Positions 1 to 11,041 of a stretch of DNA of 64,000 nucleotides are shown here, in pieces; positions within the stretch are counted from its first letter, which is position 1, and every line of letters begins with the position of its first letter. This DNA comes from Agrocybe praecox (taxonomy: Eukaryota > Basidiomycota > Agaricomycetes > Agaricales > Agrocybaceae). The notes under the pieces are model-generated. The model was not told where the DNA came from, did not search any database, and saw only the letters and a program-made list of their open reading frames with translations. A program made the position numbers and the translations under genes. The stretch spans positions 496,001-560,000 of the forward strand of contig OZ024841.1 of NCBI GenBank assembly GCA_964017145.1, written 5' to 3'.

Positions 1-527
1 GATGCAGAAAGAAAGATTCGCAAATTCAACGTCCTTGATAAAACGACTTCAAGAAGACTCACATTCGTGGTTAACATGTCAAGCCGTCTAAGACCCAAGA
101 TAAATGCATAAATTTAATTTTTCTCGATCGAATGATAGTGGCTCTAGAAGAAATCTGACACTTGTCTTTATTATCGAAGAAGACGAAAAAATCCGCTGGA
201 GCTTTGTCGCATGGAGAAAGTCAGCAGGCAGTGGTATATGCTTCCTGCTACATTTTAGCGCTGCATTAAGCGAGATGCAGCTCCAAAAACATTGAGGGGA
301 TTTGAGGGAAACGAAGTAGTAGTGGGTAATGGCGAATAAAAGTATTTTCCTCGCGTTCACGCGTCCCCGGCCATATCGGACGGAGGCGGCTGCCCGACGA
401 TGACGTTGGTTCACGTGAGGGTGTCTGTAATTACCCCAACGTGAACATCAGGGTGCAAGAACCGGCTCTTGCAAGCGACCTTGCACGACGTCCGCACGCT
501 CCTCCTCCTCTATCTATTATCTCATTT
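1..527. other. Intergenic/upstream region
   Basis: No convincing coding exon is visible here. Short open frames exist on both strands but show no splice-linked continuation and no recognisable domain. The last 150 bases probably contain the promoter and 5' leader of the hydrolase gene to the right. The pyrimidine-rich stretch just before its ATG (about 496-520) fits a fungal leader. Confidence 0.5.
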
Positions 528-3500
528 ATGTCAGATCGTCACGACAGTTATCTGAATTCTTCAATTCCAACGTCCAGTAGAAGCCGACGCTCTTCAACCA
601 CACGGTCTATTCGCAGTATAAGTTCCACTACATACAACCGCCAACCGACATGGAAGACCTCACCACTGAAGGGTCCTGCTCCTGTTGCGGCTAGTTTATC
701 CATGGTGTTTGCAGAACCTGAGCTTGGATCTCCCCTCTCAAGTGCAGCCACTACTGCAGCAGCCATTTCTACGTCATCTAGCACGGGCACTTCTCTGGAC
801 CGTACAAAGTTGACAGATAATATCAAAGAGGTCATAGAAGAAGAGGGTGGATCTGAAGATGGTGGTACGCCTAGAGATCAATCGGAAACCTACGGTACGA
901 TTTTCCATTGTGCACCTCATTAGCATGCGATTTTCTTATTTTCTTTTCCTGTACAGATTCCAGTCACATCGATAACGGGCAACAATCGACTTCTGGATTT
1001 GTTTCGCCCATTACTTTCCCTTCCTTTCCACCCTCAAACGACAGTGTTACGACTCAGAGTGCTCTAACTCCATCACATTCACCGAGACCCAAAACTAGGA
1101 AGGACTCTTGGTATTCCACGTTGACGCGCTCGAAGGGGAAGACGGCTATGCATACTAGTCCGCATGCTTCAAGCAGCAAATTCGTTGGCGAAGCAAACTC
1201 CCCGCTTCCCGAATCTTCTCCTATTTTACCACCACCACCTCTGTTCGAACCTCCAGCACATGTGCCCACCTTGAAAGTCGAAGCCCCAACTCCGCAGGTC
1301 GAGCATTCATCGGTATTTGATGCCCTGCCATCTCCCTCCACTATCGCTGCTATTCCTATCGAAATCCTTTCGCCTATTCCAACTAAACGCACCGCTCCTC
1401 TGTCGATATCAGGCATTGGGATCAACTTTGGGAGCCCACAGCGTCAGGATAGTAGTCCACAGAGTCCAGGAAAGCGATCCTGGTTCGCTTCACCCCCTAC
1501 ACCTACACCTTCTCCTCCTAAACTCATCCCATCAACACCTCCGCCAAGTTATCCTATCAAAATCTTCGAATCCTCTCCACCGATCCTCTCCCAATCTCCC
1601 ACCGAAACGAGAACGCCACAACAAGAGATACTCGCGCAGCAGGCGGCATCATCCGCAGTAGCTGCCGACTATTCCAGCCAATCATCCACGACAGTAAGCT
1701 CTGTGGATGATTCTGTTCCATCGCTACCACATACACCGCCGGTTAACGCTCGTTCAACGTCGGCTACGAAGAGCCCTCCTCTTAGCCACTCTGTAGCGCT
1801 AAACCCATCGTCGAGCAGATTTACACTCTCTTTACCTCTTTTGGGACGGACGAAGGTCCCGTTACCTTTGTCAGTTGGAATGGGCGGTGAAAGTGAGTAT
1901 GATTCATCTTTATACTCCTTTGTTCCTCGTCAGATTTGGTACTTATCGTCGTCCTTTATTTCTCTGCAGCTTTGATACTAGAACCTGTACCACAAAAAGA
2001 GGAAGTTTTGAGTGCCGCGAACATGAGCGAGGAACGTCAGTCGAGATCGGGACAAGGTACGAGTTATATTCTTCTAATGGGTTGTGGCTACTAATACATT
2101 ACTAACGTTCGTATTACCAGCGACTACAGCTACGATTCCTAACGAATCGGAACCAGCAGATGCTGGAGTTGAACGATCATCGAAGAGGGTAGAGCTTGTG
2201 GGCTTAAGTGCAGAGCCAGGTAAGGATTTTTATATTTCACTAGAAAACTCCGGAACTGACATATATTATTTTTTAATTCCAGACAAAACATCGCCTTTCG
2301 TAGTACGCTCTATTTCTCCTTCGCCTTCTCAACCGACAACGACTGCTGGACCTTCACCTACCACATCAAAACCTTCCGAAACCGGGATCAACAGTTCGTC
2401 TTCGTGGTGGGATTATGTTGGATGGACCTCTGGTTCAGCGAGACCATCAGACTCGGCGGGTCGTGCAGGAAGCTCGAAGGTGATGGGAACTGGGCAAGGT
2501 GATGAGGGGAGAGATTCGGTGGAGGGAGCAGAGGCCATCGAGAAGGAACATCGAGAAGTTCTCGCTGTAGTTGAGGCAGTCATTGAAACTCCTGCTCCGG
2601 CAGGGGCAGAGGTGGCTGCTACTGAGGTACCAGCCTCACAGCCTCACTCGGAAGTGGTCGAGGGAACTGCGGATGTGTTGACGAGCTCGAATTCGAGTAC
2701 GGATAACGTCACTTCGGCCTGGTTGAGTCCATGGCTCTGGTACTATTCGAGTACCACGACGACCACGACAATATACGATGCACGACAGTCTTCGGACGCC
2801 CAGACGCAACCGAGTGTCGAAGAAGTTGGAGAAAAGCGAACGGAGCAGGTGGCGGATGACGATGCGAATGCGGTTGAACCAGAGGTGGAATCGAAGGACG
2901 GTCACATGAAGGACGACGAGCAGCAACTTCAACATCGCCCTCAACCACAGCTCGATGAACCAGTACTAAACACTATCACCTCTTCCATCATCAGCAGCAC
3001 CTCCGGCTGGGCATCGTTTTTCAGCTCGAACAAACTTCTCGTCAAAAATCTCGGATACCGCACTTCCTCTTCTGGCGCGATAGAAGATATCAAGAGAGAT
3101 GAAAATGGCATGGAAGTCATGGATCTCGATTTCGACGATGAAGAACCCTCGACTGGTGGCCATTCGACAGAACGTGGCAGGAACGACGCACAGAATGACG
3201 TCGGTTCCGTATCATCAAGTTCTAGTGCCGCTGCCCCCACAAGCAGCGGAAATGGGACGAGCACCCCTATTGTGTCCACACTCGTCAAAGCCATACCCCA
3301 GCTCATGATATCGGCAGACGCGAAGCGAGAATCGGCAGCTGTTGGGAACGGAAACGGCAATGTGCATTCGACCGCAAAATCAGGTGCAACAACGTCATCA
3401 GCATCTTCCATCAAGTCTACCACGACGACCAAGAAAGGCGGCGGTAGCGGGTCTGGTGCGAACACGCCTGCTCCTGCTCCTGCTAGCCCTACTGCTTCTG

Positions 3501-6102
3501 CCTCCAGCAAAAACGCGACCTCCAAGCATAAGAAGAACTCGTCTTCCATGGGATCGATGTCTGATAAGACCAACGATACCACCGTCAGCGCTATGACGAG
3601 CATAACGACAACGACAACGACCACCAAGGCAGCTGCTTCCAACATCAAGCGTACCGCGTCGCCCACGCCATCCAAGAAATCGCTTTCTGGTACATCACCA
3701 CCCCCGCCGAATGTCGTCCTCCCATCATGGCAAGACACATTCTATACTGCCCCACGAAATTACCTCCCGCCAAAGCCTGAGAGATATGCCGACGACCAGG
3801 GTATCGGAGGAACTAGAGGTAGTAATGGCTCTGGCAGCGGCGGTGTGGGTGGAAAGTTGTTCGGGAAGACGATGAAGTTCGTCAGTGGGGTGTTGTTCAA
3901 CGCGAAGGAAGATCCAGGCCCACCATCACTACCTGCTATAGGTGCTTCAGCGAGCGACAGTACCTCGACCAACGCAGGAAGGACTGGGGGTGGGAAAGGC
4001 AAAGAACGGATGCGTGAAATGTCGGCGTCGACTCTGGGAAGAGACGATAGTACCAGTGGGACAACGACGCTGTCACTTTTGCAACGAGAACGCGAGGAAC
4101 GGTTCAAGGAATTCGGGAAAGAATTGCCCAAGGCGTGGATGGTTCTCGAGGACGCTGGGTGGGATACGAGTTACTCGCGCGAAGAGCACGATTCGACGGC
4201 GAAGAGGTTGTTGAGGAGGATGAGCTCGGCGGTGGCGCAACATCCTGGTGTTGACCATAATTTGAGGTCAAAACCGGGCGTGCAGCCACCGTCTGAGGCT
4301 GTTAGTGATGTGCTGAGGGGGTGTAAGCGGGTGGTGGTCATCGGTGTTCATGGATGGTTTCCTGGTATGTCTCTCGAATTTGTTTATTTCGGAGTAATAT
4401 TACTTACGAATTATTTTCATCCAAAAATTTAGGTGCGATGATACGTACAGTCCTCGGTGAAGTACGCATTTTCTTCTCTAGTTGCCATCTCAGTATTTTA
4501 ATTGTCACATTTGATAGCCTACCGGCACTAGTACCAAGTTTGCAAATATGATGGAGCAAGCTCTGGAGGAGTTCGTCGAAGAACATGGTGTCAGCTTGGA
4601 GAAGATCACGAAGATTCCTTTGGAAGGCGATGGAACGATAGAGAAACGTGTCGAGAGGTACGAGGATCATAGTCATTCTTACAATTTCATTTTCTTATTT
4701 ATGTGTTGTATAACCTTTAGATTATACTCTAACCTCCTAGCCAACGAAGATTGGGTTTCCGACTTGCACGAAGCGGACGCCATCATCGTTGCCACTCATT
4801 CCCAAGGATCAGTCGTCTCGACTCACCTCCTCGACAAACTTATCACCGAGAACCACATCGTCACTTCGAGAAATCAAGTCTTGCCCATGGGGATGGGCGC
4901 CGAGTCTTTCCCAGCTTCGATTGGCCTGGGAGATAGTGCGAGGAGGAAGGTTCAGCGCGTTTGTTGCCTGGCCCTGTGCGGCATTCATCTAGGACCCCTG
5001 CGATATTTGAGCTCGAGCACCTTAGTCGGGCCGTATTTGCAGGTAAGTTTCAATATTTCCTTCGTTAGAATCATCATCGTTACCGAGTGAGTATCTTCAT
5101 AGTACTTCGAGTCGACCGCCGCACGAGAGTTATTCGAGTTCCAGGTATATTTTGTACCTTCAATTTGTTCATATATATGCTTACGTGTACGTTCATAGAA
5201 TACGGAGAGCTCGGTGTCGAAGGCGTACGTCAAGGCTCTAGAGAATATATTAGATCATGGTGTAAGGTTCTCTCGTTTTCCATGTTCTTTCAGCGATTTT
5301 AACGAGTCATTTCGTAGACAAAAATGGTCTACATTGCCTCCCTCAATGACCAAGTCGTCCCCATCTATTCCGGCCTTTTCACTGCCGTTTCTCACCCTCT
5401 AATCCTCCGTGCATTGTACATAGACGGCGACGCGTATCAGTAAATAAATATTTCGCGTTGGCGTGATTCCTTGCTGATTCTTTTCCATTTATTTAGCTCG
5501 TCGGACTTCCTCTCCAACCTTCTGGTTCTGCTACTCCGTATCCTAAATTCGGGGGTATCTGATTCGGGCCTACTCGCCCATTTGTCCGAGGCGACTGCTG
5601 GATCCTTGAACGGAGTTGGGCATTCAACCGCTTATGAAGAGCTGTCCACCTTCTCGTGCGTATGCTTTCATCATCATTAAGCTAAACATTCATTGAAACC
5701 TACGCTATTGCGTGCTCGCAGGATGGCTGTCAAGTACCTCTTCCTGACTAACGACGGCATGACCGAAGGCGCAAAGATGACCGTGGAACCGTTTAATGCT
5801 ACCCATGAGCAAAATGACTACGAGGTAGTTAATTCCTTTATTCTTGTCTATGAACATCAACATTCGAGATTCTAACATAATCATTCTCACCTCTGAATCA
5901 GATTCCATGGTCACTGCGCGACGTCATTGCAGATGAACGTGTTGCTCATTTCTTTGGGGCCGAGATCAGTGCTTTGAGGGATGCGTTCCGAGAGTGGCAT
6001 CCGAAGACCTCCATCCTCCGCGATTTAAAGAGGAAGCTGCAGCCCATAACACGGCTTCCTTCGACCTTTTCTACCGGTAGCGTCGGCGCGAGTAAGCTAT
6101 AA
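528..6102 (+). CDS. YMC020W-like alpha/beta hydrolase (lipase-like), 14 exons
   Basis: Putative serine hydrolase of the fungal YML020W/YMC020W-like family; its substrate is unknown. Fourteen exons can be joined in frame (528-894, 957-1892, 1970-2056, 2121-2219, 2283-4364, 4433-4461, 4518-4657, 4721-5042, 5103-5144, 5199-5261, 5318-5439, 5497-5655, 5722-5824, 5902-6102), giving about 1,583 residues. The first ~1,200 residues are Ser/Thr/Pro-rich and low in complexity, so probably disordered. The C-terminal ~400 hold the fold: VVVIGVHGWFPG is an oxyanion-loop-like start, then PTGTSTKFANMM, then the nucleophile elbow ATHSQGSVV (Ser in H-S-Q-G), then MVYIASLNDQVVPIYSG and YLFLTNDGMTEGAKM, where acid and His are expected. 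I chose ATG 528 over an upstream in-frame GTG. No frameshift was found in the catalytic part. Family assignment rests on these motifs; the reaction is inferred. Confidence 0.85.
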
Positions 6103-6815
6103 AATGTTTCGTTAGATCTCTTGGGTTTCGTCGGGCCTTTCTTACCAATCTCTTCTTGCCATGTTTTCTTCATATTCTTCGTCATCTATACAACTCATTC
6201 ATTTTCGGGGGCATTTTTTACTACGACTCACATACACACACACATGCTCAGGTATACGTATTCAATATTCAATACTCAATAGGTACACATCGTAATTTAT
6301 ATTATACACGACTTTTATATAAATTCGTATTATCAGAATTTTGGAGTGCTTCAAGTTGTAATTGATCGTGCTTATTCCGGCTGTTGGAACTTGGGGAGAA
6401 ATGTTTGGATTAAACGACTTCGCGGAGTTCCTTCTGTCGAGACTCGGCTTGAGAGCGCGAATATTTCTGAGAAATATTTTTTGAAACCTGCATTGAACGT
6501 AGCAGCGTAGTCTGAACGTTGAACTTTGAATGAACAAGAAAATCACTGCACACATGACGTTCGCAGGTAAAGTCGGTCGAGTTGAAACTGTTCAATACAC
6601 CTCGGCCTCACGTTATTTATATCTAATTAGCTTGTCCGATCTATGCGGTTCGACAAGCTAATTAGATATAAATAACGTGAGGCCGAGGTGGTTCAATATT
6701 TAATGACATATGTTGTTGTACAAAAAAAGTTAATAATACAGGAGTAAGGCTAGTAATACAAATTGCCTAATAATTCGGAAGAAAGTTACCATACATATTT
6801 ATGCAATCTCCAGCT
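6103..6815. other. Tail-to-tail intergenic region with an inserted fold-back element
   Basis: This lies between the convergent 3' ends of the hydrolase gene (+) and the F-box gene (-). It contains AT-rich probable 3'UTR/termination sequence, a short (CA)n tract near 6228-6245, and the 93-bp palindromic insertion listed separately. No ORF here is credible. Confidence 0.6.
6590..6698. mobile_element. 93-bp fold-back MITE-like insertion with 8-bp target site duplication
   Basis: Positions 6598-6636 and 6652-6690 are perfect 39-bp inverted repeats separated by a 15-nt spacer. The ends are CACCTCGG...CCGAGGTG. The 8-mer GTTCAATA directly flanks the palindrome on both sides (6590-6597 and 6691-6698), as expected for a target-site duplication. 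Eight-base duplications are typical of hAT-superfamily transposition, so this may be a minimal non-autonomous hAT-type element. The element is all stem, with no room for a gene. The superfamily is inferred from duplication length only. Confidence 0.8.
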
Positions 6816-9800
6816 CTAGCCAAAATGGTGCACAACGACGCCTTGAATGCCGCCCTCAACACGGGTCTATAACAAAACGCGGATTAGCGATCTTCTTTCG
6901 AAAGAAAAGAGGTACAGAAATCGATGAAACATACCCTAACACCAATGACCCTTTCTTCATCCAATAATATTCCGGAGAACGGATACTTTTTTTCACTAGT
7001 AATGGCAACATAGGCGAGTCCGCCCTCAACAGGTCCGATGAACGCATTCCAAGGTTGGACTTGCCTCATTTGATCCTCGACGCGGATTCGGTTGGGAGGT
7101 GTCGTGGTGTATGCTTCGTCAATCATCTCCTTCTCAAGTCGCCTACGCCGCCCTTCTTCGGTCTCTGGTATGGCTGGGGCATTTCCGTCAAAATCACCAC
7201 CAAAAAGCATGGTATGCAAAGGCACACCAGGAGCCACAGCGATAACGCCATCTGATGCAACAGAATCGTGGTCTCCGTCGTCGTCGTCGCTGAAAAAGTC
7301 TTGGTCTTCGTCCATGTCGTCGTTGGCGTCCTCCCATTCGTCGTCATCTACGTCCATAACATCTCCATCACTACCACCATGTCCGAAGAGGGCTTGCAAA
7401 ATTTGAGCCTGATCCAAGGGCACATCGCCGCCGAACTCATTGGGCTCGAAGTTATCTTCTGCAGGTGGTGTTGATGGAGAATGCCATTCAAGGCCTGACA
7501 TGTCGTCATATGTTCCACCGTCGTCGAAAGGTGACGGAGTAGGAGGCGATGATAGAGAAGGTACCGTGGAAGATCCAACTGTCGCTGCGGTTGTGGAACC
7601 CTGCTCTGACACTGCGTCCTCGGTCAGTACACCTGGTCCATTGACAGTAGAGCCAGTATAGCCATTGTGGGCCGTAGTGGATGATGTACCACTTGCTCCG
7701 CCTGCAGAGAAAATTTTGATAGTACGACCGTGATTGCCATGATGCCCAATGGCAAAAGTGGATGCAACTTTTTTCGCTTCACAGGTTCCTTTGCCCTTTT
7801 CCTTCTCTTTGCCTTTGTCTTTGTCTTTAACTTTCATCTCCTCCTCTGCCTTCTCCTTCTCCTTCGTCATTCTGGCTTCCTTGGCTTCCAGCATCTCCCG
7901 TGCTCTCTGTACATTGGTTTGATTGAAATCCAAAATCGTGTAGGGATATGCATTACTCCCGCGTGGGTTCTCAGCCATGCGTACGCATCTTTCGCCCGCA
8001 GTAGTCGTAATCCAATGAGTGCCAACTTTATCTGAATTAAACCATCGAGTGATTTCTGGACCCCATTCTGTGTAAGGTACGTCAGGACGTACAGAGAATT
8101 TGTCGTCCTCTTGGTCGGTGTCGACATCAAGCTCATCGTCGATATCAAGTGAAGACGAGTCAGAGTCAGTAATAGGGAGCAGTGGTGGTGGTTGGTCATC
8201 GTCATCGTCGGCATTGATGGTAGGTGTTGAGGATGACTCTCCATCAACTTGTGCGTCCACGGCGTTTGCTTTCGCCCACTTTCTGGCAGCCTCCAAACGC
8301 TCTTGCTTGACCTTCTCCTTCCACTCTTTGATAGACAGCAGCTCTTTTCGCCACTCTTCCTTCGCTCTTCTCCTCTCTTCCATTGATTTTTTGACTCGCT
8401 GCTTTTCTTCCTCGTCCCATTTTCCATCGCCCCACTTCTCGACCAAATCCAAGAAACCCCGCCTGTGAGCGACAAACGTGAGGCGATGGTTGTCTTGGAC
8501 CTGCATGTGCATTCCAACAGCTTGTCCGATCACCATCTGAAACAAAAAGATTCTCATATCAAAGATACAGATAGCGTCGATGGAGTTGGGCATGAAGGGA
8601 CATTTGGGACTGGAATTCTCGATATGGTCTGCCGGGTTCGTATCGCCACTCGAATTGAGGTATGAAGTTCCTGCGTTGCAATCGTCTGCCACTGGGGCAG
8701 TTTGACCGAATTTGGACGCCTTCCCTATAGGATTTGGCTCTGCGCGACATGAAATCCCTCCAAGATGAAAGCCAGGAGCCAGTGATGGCAATGATAATAT
8801 AAGGATAGGTTTTGGAGCTTCGACGGTAGCCTTGGTGGGTAGACGGTAGAAATCGAAAGCGGTGGTGCGTGCGTTAGGGAGCATGATAATGTCTTCTGTT
8901 AGGAAAATGATACCCGAGTACGTCCGATACGAAGCGGTGAAATGCTGCAAGAATCGGTGAGCGATGTAAACGTACGCGTAATGAGGATGGCGAAAAGATA
9001 AGAAGTCGATAGAAGAATGAAGAAACTTACCATTTTTACTAGTCCCGTCTTCCATTCGTATACGAATATATTATCATCTGGGCTTCCTGCCGTATTGTAG
9101 TAGCTCAAGATGAGAACGAGGTGTTCGCCCACGATTTCGATTCCAACGCCAGGCCTTTCCCACTGCGTATTCATGACGAGAATATGTGGGTTTCTGGCCT
9201 GAGGATGCGGCTTGCCAGTGGAGAATTGAAGGATGTCCATGTGGATGCAATATTTGAGAGGGGCATGAATGGATTCGCGGAATGGCGAGCTGTGGGATCG
9301 ATTAATCGTATTGATACACGAGATTTCCTGATATTAGAATAGAAAGACGTACGTCGTGACGTTAACAATCATATCATGTTCGTATAAACATAGCCCGATA
9401 TCGATGATGCTGGCAGATGATTTGATGACCTTCCACTCAGCTAAATCTCCCACCGTCCTCGGTAGGCGCAAATAGTGCATTGCAGACCTTCTGGTGTCAC
9501 TCAAAAGGTAAACGCCTCCTGTTAAATCGTAAACTCCCGACTGTTGATGCAGCACTGGAACATTGACGGCGGAACCTGGTCGTGCGGAGCTCCAGGCGCG
9601 ATCCGCCCTCTTCAATTCTTCGAGCTTGCTGCTAACAGGAGCCAGGACGCAGGCATTGTCTTCCAGATTCCTTTCCTGCAGAAGAGCGGTGTACTGGACC
9701 AGGACCGACTCTCTTACGACGAGATTAAGCTGGCTGTTGGCGAGGCGACAAGCAAGGAGATCATGAGGACTGAGTAAAAGAAAGATTTGAACGATAATCT

Positions 9801-9825
9801 CTGGTGGCAGATCGACTAAAAGCAT
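6816..9825 (-). CDS. F-box protein with long charged/acidic insert
   Basis: Probable substrate adaptor of an SCF ubiquitin ligase. Four exons (9825-9353, 9289-9031, 8944-6935, 6866-6816) join in frame to about 930 residues. The start MLLVDLPPEIIVQIF with LLACRLANSQLN is a clear N-terminal F-box (about residues 1-45). A region with DILQFSTGKPHPQARNPH and AGSPDDNIFVYEWKTG follows, typical of a large agaricomycete F-box family with a beta-propeller-like body. The family's expected C-terminal block (NAFIGPVEGGLAYVA, then GILLDEERVIGVR) is present. Between them sits a long insert with a Lys/Glu coiled coil (EERRRAKEEWRKELL...), a KDKDKGKEKEKGKG tract and Asp-rich runs. A last small exon adds TRVEGGIQGVVVHHFG before TAG. 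The substrate is unknown. Confidence 0.8.
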
Positions 9826-10444
9826 AACGGTGCCTTGGTTGAAAGTGGTGAACAGCGGTTAAAAGGTAAGGCAAGGATAATCAGATTTGGAAGTTGATGA
9901 CACACTGTCGTGACTTTCAAACTTGCAGTCACAAGGCAAGATCTTATCTTATCTGGACCTATTTACGACGTAGCCAGATAAGTACTAAATTTAACCTGAA
10001 GATTTCTCATGCACTCTTGTAAGAAGAGGACCAAGCAGGTCTCTACGAGTCCCCAGTAAGTCGCCTCTCTTAATATGTGAAGTCGGTGCCAACGATTTGC
10101 GAACATAAGGATTAAGGATTGTCACAATTTGCCATCGAAATGAACCACACCGTCTTGATGAATACATTGTATGATAAAATCCTTCTGTCAGAAGATTTTA
10201 TTGACATTATGCAGCTTCAAGCGCCGACCATCCAAAAGGGTGTTGGAAACTTGGATCGTGAGTGAACTCGCTTTGTGGCCCGGTCCAGCCGAGAAGCCAA
10301 ATATCGGCAGGAGCAAGCGGAAAGTGAAGCTGACCTTGAAATTGTGCCAAACAAAATATGATTGGCTTCGGTATATCCCGAGCTCCAGTGGCATCCATCG
10401 TCGTCTTCTTTTCTAGCTTTTTTATTCATCCTCCCACTACCATT

Positions 10445-11041
10445 ATGAACGCCCGACAAAACAGTAATACGGATTTACTTACGTTAAAACTCCAAAAGCT
10501 CCTTAAACTTTCTCCTATATATCCCGTTCAGTCTTATACCGCTTTTCCCGGCGCCCGTCTGTGGCACCCTCAAGTCGCGTCCTTAGAGTGCGTATATCGC
10601 TCTAAGGTGTGGCATACGGACTAATTATTGACCCTTCAGGATTTCTTCTATCCTGTTTATGCTACATGGACGCGACTTAGCGAACTGTTTGACGGATTTG
10701 ACGTTGGAACATCCCAGGAGTGCATATATGCGCCTATTTTTGTTCCAGTCATGGCTCTTACGTTTATCAAGGTCCGTATCCTGTCACTTGCTGATATAAT
10801 ATGCTAAACGCGTGTCCTGCTCACAAGACCCAGGTTCTATGGCGTTTGGACTATTATCGTGCGCATATATGCGTCTCAGAGAATGTCAGGCGGCTCGGAC
10901 AATGGCTGACGATAGTACGTAATGTCCATTCTTCATGCAGGATCCGGTTCCACCATCTTCTCCTACTATCGTTCGCCCGCAATTACCTCGCCAGTGTGTC
11001 GGAAGAAAACGATAAAGTGCGCACAGCGACTATACTGCGGA
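10445..11041 (+). other. Cryptic multi-exon locus, possible unrecognised gene or decayed gene
   Basis: From ATG 10445 an open frame (MNARQNSNTDLLTLKLQKLL...) runs to a plausible donor near 10587. A CTAAT branch site near 10620 and a TTCAG acceptor near 10639 follow. The next stretch is open in two frames to a GTCCGT donor near 10771, then a third block (10832-10914) ends at GTACGT, and another acceptor lies near 10940. The splice signals look real, but phases can be joined in more than one way and no product is recognisable. One reading contains FYGVWTIIVRIYASQRM, a possible membrane segment. Treat this as a candidate only. Confidence 0.2.
10581..10607. repeat. Short perfect hairpin
   Basis: CCTTAGAG (10581-10588) and CTCTAAGG (10600-10607) are perfect 8-bp inverted repeats around an 11-nt loop. 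They lie at the boundary of a possible exon and intron of the cryptic locus. Function unknown; it may be chance. Confidence 0.5.

Noticed and set aside
2941..3738. 265-codon open frame on the minus strand inside the hydrolase gene
   Set aside because: It is antisense to the low-complexity Ser/Thr/Gly-rich exon. Repetitive codon use opens the opposite frame, and it has no domain and no promoter context.
10680..10920. Faint likeness of one cryptic frame (FYGVWTIIVRIYASQRM) to ERG28-type membrane proteins
   Set aside because: The match is a few residues and needs a gap. Upstream and downstream blocks do not fit the family, so no call was made.
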